From JAKOQB01 sp036824465 (GTDB lineage: Bacteria > Pseudomonadota > Gammaproteobacteria > Burkholderiales > Burkholderiaceae_F), in NCBI GenBank assembly GCA_036824465.1, contig DAITAC010000104.1, positions 1 to 14,049 on the forward strand: a stretch of 14,049 nucleotides of DNA, read 5' to 3'. This document shows positions 1 through 6,043 of this stretch, piece after piece. Each line of letters starts with the position of its first letter. Position 1 is the first letter of the stretch. A model generated the notes under the pieces. The model was not told the origin of the DNA, did not search any database, and was given only the letters and a program-made list of their open reading frames with translations. A program made the translations under genes and the position numbers.

Positions 1-2179
1 TGTAGGTGGCCGGCGCGTTGCCGACGTTGGTGACCCGGCGCTTGACTGTCTGCACGCCGGCCATGTCGCCGATCGCGATCGAAGCACCGTTGAAGTCGCT
101 CGGGTCGATCTTCGGGTAGCCCGCGCACAGCGACGCCAGGCCTGACGGCTGTGTCGCGCAGATGAAGGCGATCCAGTCGCTGAAGCCGGAGTCGAACACC
201 AGACCCGGGTCAAGCGCATTGTTCGGCCGCACGTGGCCGGCACCCTGGCGGAAGATCACCAGCGGATTGGTGTTTGGCCCGTCGAGCACGTCGCCGGCGG
301 TGGTCATCAGCGCCGACTTGATGGCCATCGGTGACCAGGCAGGTTTCGCCTCCTTGAACAGCGCGGCGATGCCGGCGATGTGCGGGCTCGACATCGACGT
401 GCCTGAGAGCAGGTCGAACAGCCGGCCGTTCAGGTTCGGCGCAACGCCCGCCAGGATGTCCTGGCCGGGGGCGATGATGTCCGGCTTGAGCAGATCGCCG
501 CCGCCCGCACGCAACGGACCACGTGACGAGAACGATGCAGTGAATGGCGCCGGCTCGGTGTACACGATCGTCGCCGCGTTGATCGTCGCGGTCGCGCCGG
601 CGGTTGCCGCATAGGCCTTGATCGCAGCGCGAGCGGTGTTCTGCACGTGCACCGTCGGCACCGAGTGGAAGTCGGCGTTGAGCGAGTTTGGCGAGGTGTT
701 CGCGAGGATCATCCCCACGCCGCCCGCTTCGGCCACGGCAAGGCTCTTGTTGACCCGCGCCGTCACGCCGCGATCGCAGACGACGATCTTGCCAGCCACC
801 TTTGCCGGGTCGAGCACGTTCCCGCCATCGGCCGAGCTGTAGCACAGGGCCACCTGCGTTGGATCGGCACCAGTCTTGCCAGCTGCGGTGGAGTCGATGA
901 GTGGTGCCGGCCCGACTGCGGTCGCAATGGAGGCACCGTTGTACGTGACGCCGTTGCCCAGCGTGACCGAGCCTGCTCCATTACGGTTGTGCGTGCCGGC
1001 CGCGACGGTCGTCAGCCAGGGGCCCGGGTGGGCCACGGTCGACGTTGTCGGTCCGGCGTTGCCGGCCGAAGCCGCAACGAACACGCCCGCGTCGGCCGCG
1101 AACAGGAACGCGATCTCCACCGGGTCGCGGAAGTTCGTGGAACTGCCGCTGATCGAGAAGTTGATCACGTCGACACCGTCGGCCACGGCCTGATCGATCG
1201 CCGCCACCGAGTCGGTGTTGAAGCAGCCGGCATTTGGCGTGCCGCCGACGCCCCAGCAGACCTTGTACGCGGCAATGCGCGCGCGCGGTGCCATCCCGCT
1301 GATCGCGCCGAACACCGATGCAGCGCCGGTGGCCGGAACATTGGCGTTGCCGCCGGAGGTGCTGGCCGTATGCGTGCCGTGGCCGTCGTAATCGCGCGGC
1401 GACAGGAATTCATACGGCAGTTGTTCCCGCACGCCAGTGTTGCCGCCGTAGCCTGCGTTGTAGTAGCGCGCGCCGATCAGCTTCTGGTTGCAGTTTGAAG
1501 CGTTGAAAAACTCGCCCGGCGTGCACTTGCCGTTCCAGCCGGGAATCTGCTGGTAGCCCAGCTTGCCGTCCTTCGTGCCGTTGCCGTTGACATCAGTGCG
1601 GTCCGAAAAGCTTGGATGCTCGGGCCAGATGCCGCCGTCGACGATGCCGATGATCACGCCTTCCCCCTTGACGCTGGTGCGCGACCAGAAGCCACTCGGA
1701 CCACTGAGTCCGAGAAACGCAGGCGTCGATGAGGTATCGAGCGAGCGGAGTTCGTCCTTGGTTACCGCGAGGACGCCCTTTGTTTGCGAAAGCTTTTGCG
1801 CCTGTTCAGGCGTCAATTCCGCCGCAAATCCATTGAACACATAGCCGTAGCTGTAGAGCTTCTTGCCGCCGCCGACGCTATTGAGGACCGCGTCATGGCG
1901 CGACGTGAGGTAGCTCAGGTAGTTGATGACCTGCGGATCGTTCGGGTTGATCTTCTGGCCCTGGCGCGGTTTGGTCGCCGCGTAGCCGCTGATCCCGCCC
2001 TTGTATGCGGAGACAGGATCTTCTGCCAACTGAACGATGTACGCGTTGTTGGTGATTCGCCCCTGACCAACGGCATTCGCTTCACCATTCGGTGCAGCGT
2101 TGACGAGTAACGGTGCCGACAACGACGCGACCGCCAGCAGCGTGGCAGCCGAGAGCATCAGCAAACGCTTTCTACGCAT
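1..2179 (-). CDS. Secreted subtilisin-family (S8) serine protease, I9-S8-PA-Fn3 type, 3' end cut by window
   Basis: Predicted exported endopeptidase; at least 726 residues are visible and the C-terminus lies beyond base 1. I translated it by hand, as the frame has no stop inside the window. A basic n-region (MRRKR) and a hydrophobic core ending near residue 28 (LLVNAAP) form a Sec signal peptide. Residues about 41-145 resemble an I9 propeptide inhibitor. The S8 catalytic set is complete: Asp181 (IVDGGIWPEHPSF), His267 (DGHGTHTAST), oxyanion Asn374 (ASAGNAGP) and Ser595 (SGTSMSSPHIAG). A PA domain (about 400-525, with VAGKIVVCDRG and GGVGMILAN) is inserted between Asn and Ser, and an Fn3-like domain starts near 695 (RRVTNVGNAPATY). 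This layout matches plant-type subtilases and their bacterial relatives. An ideal AAGGAGG lies 4 bases before the ATG and fixes the start. It should mature by removal of the propeptide outside the cytoplasm. The substrate is unknown. Fold and activity are near certain. Confidence 0.95.
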   Translation of the reverse strand, partial: MRRKRLLMLSAATLLAVASLSAPLLVNAAPNGEANAVGQGRITNNAYIVQLAEDPVSAYKGGISGYAATKPRQGQKINPNDPQVINYLSYLTSRHDAVLNSVGGGKKLYSYGYVFNGFAAELTPEQAQKLSQTKGVLAVTKDELRSLDTSSTPAFLGLSGPSGFWSRTSVKGEGVIIGIVDGGIWPEHPSFSDRTDVNGNGTKDGKLGYQQIPGWNGKCTPGEFFNASNCNQKLIGARYYNAGYGGNTGVREQLPYEFLSPRDYDGHGTHTASTSGGNANVPATGAASVFGAISGMAPRARIAAYKVCWGVGGTPNAGCFNTDSVAAIDQAVADGVDVINFSISGSSTNFRDPVEIAFLFAADAGVFVAASAGNAGPTTSTVAHPGPWLTTVAAGTHNRNGAGSVTLGNGVTYNGASIATAVGPAPLIDSTAAGKTGADPTQVALCYSSADGGNVLDPAKVAGKIVVCDRGVTARVNKSLAVAEAGGVGMILANTSPNSLNADFHSVPTVHVQNTARAAIKAYAATAGATATINAATIVYTEPAPFTASFSSRGPLRAGGGDLLKPDIIAPGQDILAGVAPNLNGRLFDLLSGTSMSSPHIAGIAALFKEAKPAWSPMAIKSALMTTAGDVLDGPNTNPLVIFRQGAGHVRPNNALDPGLVFDSGFSDWIAFICATQPSGLASLCAGYPKIDPSDFNGASIAIGDMAGVQTVKRRVTNVGNAPATY

Positions 2180-2180
2180 G

Positions 2181-2190
2181 TCTCCTCCTT
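2181..2190 (-). promoter_or_regulatory. Strong Shine-Dalgarno of the subtilase gene
   Basis: On the minus strand AAGGAGG (bases 2190-2184) lies 4 bases before the ATG at 2179. It is close to a perfect anti-16S match and is the strongest ribosome binding site in the window, so the start codon is well supported. Confidence 0.85.
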
Positions 2191-2198
2191 CAGAGTTG

Positions 2199-2208
2199 AG
2201 AGATCTCT
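2199..2208. repeat. Perfect 10-base palindrome AGAGATCTCT in the subtilase leader
   Basis: AGAGATCTCT lies 19 bases upstream of the subtilase start codon, just before its Shine-Dalgarno. It could be part of an operator or an mRNA structure, but ten-base palindromes also arise by chance and no matching half-sites were seen nearby. Confidence 0.35.
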
Positions 2209-2582
2209 TCTTGACCAGACGGTTCGGAGATCAATCCGCGAGTCGACACCAGCAGTCCTCAAGCTGGCAGACACACAGGACATACTCAACTGCAGGCAGC
2301 GGACGCATTTCGCCCCATTTGGGACGCAATGCTGTTCCGCGCTTGAGGAAACCCAGCCCTCTTGTTCTAATCGAATCAAGAGCTGTGGCTTTGCGGCCCC
2401 GCCTCGCAGCGGGTGTGCCCTTCGATCGTCGCAGCGCCTGCAACGTAGCGTGCCTTCCTGGAAAAGGCAATACTTTCGGCAAAGCGCGCAGCGCATCAAA
2501 CTGGTATGCACCGCGTTTGCTGACGTCAGTGGTTCCTCGCAGAAACGCTTCGTTCGTCTCCTGACAAAGTCGCAAATGCGTT

Positions 2583-2595
2583 CCCTCTGCGAGGG
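2583..2595. other. Small hairpin after the DUF1501 gene
   Basis: CCCTC-TGC-GAGGG is a perfect 5-base stem with a 3-base loop, about 30 bases past the DUF1501 stop. No T-run follows on the minus strand, so an intrinsic terminator role is only a weak possibility. Confidence 0.3.
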
Positions 2596-2623
2596 CGATG
2601 CCCATCAGGCGGTGGTGATCGCG

Positions 2624-4006
2624 CTAGGCGAGAAATCCGAGGTTGCGTGTCGAGAAGTTGGTGATATTCGGCACCACCATCGCGAGATCGGTGTCCGACA
2701 CGCCGAACCAGCGTGCGAGTGTCGCCGCGTACTGGTCGACCGCCGTCGACGGCAGCAGCCGACCTGAACCGACGTCCTCTGCCGCACCGAGGGCGATCGT
2801 GGGAAACGAGCCATAAACACTTCCGCCCTTGACCGCGCCGCCGACCACGAAGTGATGCGAACCCCAGCCGTGATCGGAGCCATCGCCGTTGCTAGTCAAT
2901 GTGCGACCGAAGTCCGATGCAGTGAAGGTGGTCACGAGATTGGCGACGCCGATTTCAACCGTGGCCTGGTAGAAGGCATTGATCGCAGCGGCGAGTGTTG
3001 CGTGCAACCCGGGCTGGTCGCGCAGCTGGAAGTCGTGGGTGTCGAATCCGCCGAGGCTGACGAAGAACACCTGGCGTTTCGCGCCGAGCGCCTGGCGCGC
3101 GCTGATCGTTCGCGCAACCATCTTCAGCTGGTCCGCGAGCGTGTTGCCGGTCGGGAACACCGTGGTGATGGCTGGCGCCGACGCCAGTGCACCCGATAGT
3201 GCCGTGTTCGCAGCGATCGAGCGTGTTGTCACCCGGTCGTATTCGTTCTCGAACATGCCGGGTCGAGACGCGGTGATCAGTTGCTGCAGCACCTGGTTGC
3301 CGGTGGTCGAGCCGAATAGCGATCCGGTCAAACCGCTGATGGCGACCGAGCCGCTGGTGCCGACCTGGTACTGCAGCACCGTGCGGCCCGACAGATAGAC
3401 AGCCGAGCCGGCGACGGAGATCGCGGTGAAGGTCTGGTTGGCGTTGCTTGCATAGATGAGATCGGCGATGCGCCCACCCCAGCCGCTGGTCGCCCCTTCG
3501 GCGCCGGACGATTGCCACACCGACTGCTGATCGTTGTGCGAGAAGAGCTTCGGCGGCAGCGGTACCGAGGCATTCTGGTACTGCGTCCTGGTCGTCGGCA
3601 CGATCAGCGGCCCGACATTGCTGACGATGGCGAGCTTGCCGCTTCCGTACAAAGACGCGAACTGCGACAACTCGTTGGGCAGCGCAAAGCTGCGGCCGCC
3701 CTGTGCTGCAACGGTGCCCAGCGACGTGACCTCGGACGCCGTGCGCGCGATGCTCGGGCGGGCAGACGTGTAGGCGTTGAACTCCGCGGTGTCGAACGGA
3801 ATCACCGTATTGGTCTGGTCATTCCCGCCGAACAGGAAGACGCAGACAAGGGCGCGATAGTCCTCGGGCGCAGCCTGCGCGGCCGCGGCGCCGATGCCGG
3901 CGAGATTCAGCGCAAGCGGGGTGCCTGCACCGAGCACAGAGAGCGCGGAAGCGGTCTGCAGGAACTGGCGGCGGCTGCCATCGATCGGATGCGATTTGAG
4001 GGTCAT
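2624..4006 (-). CDS. DUF1501 family protein with Tat signal
   Basis: A 460-residue protein of unknown biochemical role, predicted to be exported folded by the Tat system. SRRQFLQ at residues 11-17 is a canonical twin-arginine motif, followed by an Ala/Leu-rich core and a likely cleavage site near residue 45. The mature part carries DUF1501 hallmarks: YRALVCVFLFGGND (50-63), FSHNDQQ (155-161), GGFDTHDFQ (319-327) and SDFGRTL...DHGWGSHHFVVGG (364-390). DUF1501 is placed in the alkaline phosphatase/sulfatase-like superfamily. Asp322, His324, Asp378 and His379 are candidate metal ligands, which is my inference. It starts 25 bases after the DUF1800 stop and is almost certainly co-transcribed with it. 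The ATG sits directly before the Tat n-region and only a weak GGA precedes it, so translation may be coupled to DUF1800. The family call is firm; the function is unknown. Confidence 0.93.
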   Translation of the reverse strand: MTLKSHPIDGSRRQFLQTASALSVLGAGTPLALNLAGIGAAAAQAAPEDYRALVCVFLFGGNDQTNTVIPFDTAEFNAYTSARPSIARTASEVTSLGTVAAQGGRSFALPNELSQFASLYGSGKLAIVSNVGPLIVPTTRTQYQNASVPLPPKLFSHNDQQSVWQSSGAEGATSGWGGRIADLIYASNANQTFTAISVAGSAVYLSGRTVLQYQVGTSGSVAISGLTGSLFGSTTGNQVLQQLITASRPGMFENEYDRVTTRSIAANTALSGALASAPAITTVFPTGNTLADQLKMVARTISARQALGAKRQVFFVSLGGFDTHDFQLRDQPGLHATLAAAINAFYQATVEIGVANLVTTFTASDFGRTLTSNGDGSDHGWGSHHFVVGGAVKGGSVYGSFPTIALGAAEDVGSGRLLPSTAVDQYAATLARWFGVSDTDLAMVVPNITNFSTRNLGFLA

Positions 4007-4031
4007 GGGATCAGTCCAGTCGGATTTGCTT

Positions 4032-5837
4032 CTATTTCTGCACGATGAATTCGGGCGCGGCGAGCGCCAGATAGATCGCCAGCTTGGCGCGATTGAGCGC
4101 GGCGTTGGCTGCCGTCGTCGGAATCGTCGCGACCGCGTCGCGGATTGAGGTGCGCGTGGCGTCGGTCATCTGACCCGCGGTCAACAAGAGCTTCACGCGG
4201 TCGACCAGCTGATCGGCGTTGTTGGCGAGCGCAATTTCCTGAACGTAGGCCGAGCGCACATCGGCCGCGGAGCCCGCACCGGTGTTCACCGCGTTGCGCA
4301 TGAAGTTGAGATAACCCGCGACTGACGTTTCGCCCGTGATCTGGAACTCCGGCGCCACCAGTCCGGCCGCGGAGATTGCCGTTGACGGTGGCACGTAACC
4401 TGGACGATAGAAATTGAACACCGAGGCCGAGCGCAACGGGTTCTGACCAAGCGCAGTCGACGGATCGGCGACGTTGCGGATCATGTAGTTGCCGCTGACT
4501 GAAGTGGCGCTGAAAGCTCGCGCCCAGTTGGCAAGGCGAACGACCGGCTCGCGCAGCTTGCCCCAGGATGCTTGCGCCGCAACGCTTGCGCTGCGCGCCT
4601 CCGTATCGAGCAGCATGGCGCGAATGATCGCCTTCATGTCGCCGCGGACGCCCTGGCCGTTGTTGGCGAAGGTCGCCGCAACGCGTCCGACGTAGGCCGG
4701 CGACGGATTGCTGGTGACGAAACGCTGGATCAGCTGCCGGCTGAAGAACGGCGCAGCATTCGGATGGTTGAACAGCGTGTCGAGCGCAGTCTTCAAACTC
4801 GGCTCGGCTGCCGTGCTGGCGGGAATCGTCACGCCGAGAAACGACTTCGCCGAAGTCGAATGAAACTGCGGATACGCCTGCATCGGCGTCACGTCGCGAT
4901 TCGGGTCCGGCGTCCCGCCAAAGAAGCGCGTGTTGGTCTTGTCGGGACCGGCCCAGCTCCAGCCGGTGAACACCTTCGCCATGCCCTGCACATCCGCGTT
5001 GTTGTAGGTCGGGATCGGGTTGCCGCCGCCGTCGAGTTTCAGCGTGCCGTCCGCGTTCAACTGGTACAGGCCGATCGTGAAGAGCTGCATCACTTCGCGA
5101 CCGTAGTTCTCGTCCGGCACACGACCGGTGGCCGGATCTTCCTTCTGGTTGCGCAAGGCAGACAGGTACAGCCCCATGATCGGGTGCAGGCTGACGGCCT
5201 CCATCAGCGCGCGGAAATTGCCGAACGCGTTTGCCCCCAGCATGTCGAGATAGTCCGCCAGCCCGCGTGGCCGGTTGTTCACATCGGCATTGGCCTGCGA
5301 CACCACGAAAATCTGCGAAAGCGCGAACACCATCCGCTGGTGCAACTGATCCTCGCCGGTGATCGCCTGCTTCCAGAACGTGTCCATCACGAAATCGCGA
5401 TACGTGCGCTCCGGCGCGGCGGGATCACCCGCAGCGATTGCCTGCTCGAGGTAGGTTCGATGCAGCGTCGGCGGCTTGCTGAACTGATCCTCGATCCAGC
5501 CCGCGTAGTCGCGCGCGATCAGTGACTGGATGGTGGCGTCGGTGGGGCCGTATGTCGCCTGAGTCAGGAAGCGCGCGGCGTCGTTCTGCGTGACTGTCGG
5601 CCCGGGCGGAGGAGGCGGAGGTGGAGGCGAAGGCGATGGCGGCGGCGGAGACGGTACCGGGGACGGAGGAACGACGGGGCTGGGCGAATCTCCCGTGCCA
5701 CCACCGCACGCTGCCGCCGTGGCCGCCGCAAACAGCAGCGCGGCGACGTCGCGGCCGCGCGTCGTCTTCGGTCGGGGGGATTCGCGGTCACTCTCCGCCG
5801 TCAATTCGCGATCGACTGCCTTTGGTTCTTCTTCCAT
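4032..5837 (-). CDS. DUF1800 family protein, probable lipoprotein with proline-rich linker
   Basis: A 601-residue protein of unknown biochemical role and first gene of the DUF1800-DUF1501 pair. Residues 31-44 form a hydrophobic stretch ending AAAC (Cys44), then CGGGTGD. This looks like a lipoprotein signal, though the lipobox lacks the usual Leu and the 30-residue n-region is long and begins with acidic residues. Residues 51-80 are a Pro/Ser linker with up to eight prolines in a row, probably a spacer from the membrane. The DUF1800 domain fills about 84-601, starting ARFLTQATYGPTD (88-100). It includes the conserved ENYGREVMQLFTIGL (243-257), VFTGWSW (289-295) and FFSRQLIQRFV. AGGAG lies 6 bases before the ATG, and no other ATG precedes the hydrophobic stretch. 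It is divergent from uvrD. The family call is firm, the lipoprotein call moderate, the function unknown. Confidence 0.93.
   Translation of the reverse strand: MEEEPKAVDRELTAESDRESPRPKTTRGRDVAALLFAAATAAACGGGTGDSPSPVVPPSPVPSPPPPSPSPPPPPPPPGPTVTQNDAARFLTQATYGPTDATIQSLIARDYAGWIEDQFSKPPTLHRTYLEQAIAAGDPAAPERTYRDFVMDTFWKQAITGEDQLHQRMVFALSQIFVVSQANADVNNRPRGLADYLDMLGANAFGNFRALMEAVSLHPIMGLYLSALRNQKEDPATGRVPDENYGREVMQLFTIGLYQLNADGTLKLDGGGNPIPTYNNADVQGMAKVFTGWSWAGPDKTNTRFFGGTPDPNRDVTPMQAYPQFHSTSAKSFLGVTIPASTAAEPSLKTALDTLFNHPNAAPFFSRQLIQRFVTSNPSPAYVGRVAATFANNGQGVRGDMKAIIRAMLLDTEARSASVAAQASWGKLREPVVRLANWARAFSATSVSGNYMIRNVADPSTALGQNPLRSASVFNFYRPGYVPPSTAISAAGLVAPEFQITGETSVAGYLNFMRNAVNTGAGSAADVRSAYVQEIALANNADQLVDRVKLLLTAGQMTDATRTSIRDAVATIPTTAANAALNRAKLAIYLALAAPEFIVQK
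5598..5687 (-). repeat. Low-complexity Pro/Ser-coding tract in the DUF1800 gene
   Basis: It encodes residues 51-80, almost all Pro and Ser. The plus strand here is a run of closely spaced GG/GGC/GGA units. Such tracts expand and contract by slippage and could form G-rich secondary structure. In the protein it is probably a flexible spacer between anchor and domain. Confidence 0.8.
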
Positions 5838-5843
5838 TGCCTG

Positions 5844-5848
5844 CTCCT
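5844..5848 (-). promoter_or_regulatory. Shine-Dalgarno of the DUF1800 gene
   Basis: On the minus strand AGGAG ends 6 bases before the ATG at 5837, a standard spacing. It supports this start despite the unusual acidic N-terminus that results. Confidence 0.75.
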
Positions 5849-6031
5849 GCGTGTTCCGATCGTCTGCGCTGCGTCAGTGGGACTGGCTGTGCAATTTGCC
5901 TGTGCTCCATGCGTGGCCGCAATCGTTGATACACGGTGTTACCCGACTTACTTGCCGCGGGAATTCTGAATCCGCCGTCAACGAATGAACACAAGGCGCG
6001 CGTCGCATCGGATCGTCCGTTCGATCGACCT

Positions 6032-6037
6032 TACAAT
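6032..6037 (+). promoter_or_regulatory. TACAAT -10-like element directly before the uvrD ATG
   Basis: TACAAT matches the sigma-70 -10 consensus at 5 of 6 positions and is separated from the ATG at 6044 by 6 bases. Transcription would then start on or beside the A of the ATG, giving a leaderless mRNA. No Shine-Dalgarno and no clear -35 is visible, so this is an inference from position and sequence. Confidence 0.5.
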
Positions 6038-6043
6038 TGGCCG

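Larger units (their letters stand above)
2180..2623. other. 444-base intergenic stretch, no convincing gene
   Basis: This lies between the DUF1501 stop and the subtilase start, which are on the same strand. Sample lines count near 58% G+C, against about 65% in the neighbouring genes. Open frames occur on both strands (for example minus 2605-2231, minus 2511-2158 and plus 2100-2564). They overlap one another, lack Shine-Dalgarno sequences, use AGA/AGG codons and show no third-position GC bias, and none resembles a family I know. Two small symmetrical elements are present: hairpin CCCTC-TGC-GAGGG (2583-2595) and palindrome CTGACGTCAG (2520-2529). The subtilase promoter must lie here unless transcription reads through from DUF1501, but I could not place a convincing -35/-10 pair. 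It may be a decayed gene, a long leader or a small RNA region. Confidence 0.6.
5838..6043. other. Divergent intergenic region between the DUF1800 gene and uvrD
   Basis: These 206 bases must hold promoters for both directions. Towards uvrD, a TACAAT element ends 6 bases before the ATG. Towards DUF1800 I see a Shine-Dalgarno but no convincing -35/-10 pair. CTGTGC occurs twice as a direct repeat (5887-5892 and 5900-5905). The inverted pair GATCG/CGATC lies at 6011-6015 and 6022-6026, just upstream of the uvrD -10-like element. No LexA-like CTGT-N8-ACAG box is visible. No gene is seen. Confidence 0.6.

Noticed and set aside
647..1498. Plus-strand 283-codon frame over the subtilase catalytic region
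   Set aside because: The minus strand encodes the catalytic His and oxyanion Asn here, so the plus frame is a shadow.
2231..2605. 124-codon minus-strand frame with Cys near its end (VLCVCQLEDCWC), just after the DUF1501 stop
   Set aside because: No Shine-Dalgarno, rare AGA/AGG codons, no third-position GC bias, no known family and overlapping rival frames. It is treated under the unexplained intergenic region and not as a gene.
4572..5525. 317-codon plus-strand frame inside the DUF1800 gene
   Set aside because: It is antisense to a clear family member, and the Arg/His/Val-rich composition is typical of an antisense reading of GC-rich DNA.
5838..6043. Possible LexA (SOS) box before uvrD
   Set aside because: No CTGT-N8-ACAG-like inverted site is present. 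The two CTGTGC copies are direct repeats and do not form a LexA box.
5936..6043. Upstream extension of the uvrD frame to an ATG at 5936
   Set aside because: The added residues are not helicase-like, the family N-terminus begins at the ATG at 6044, and the TACAAT element lies inside the extension.
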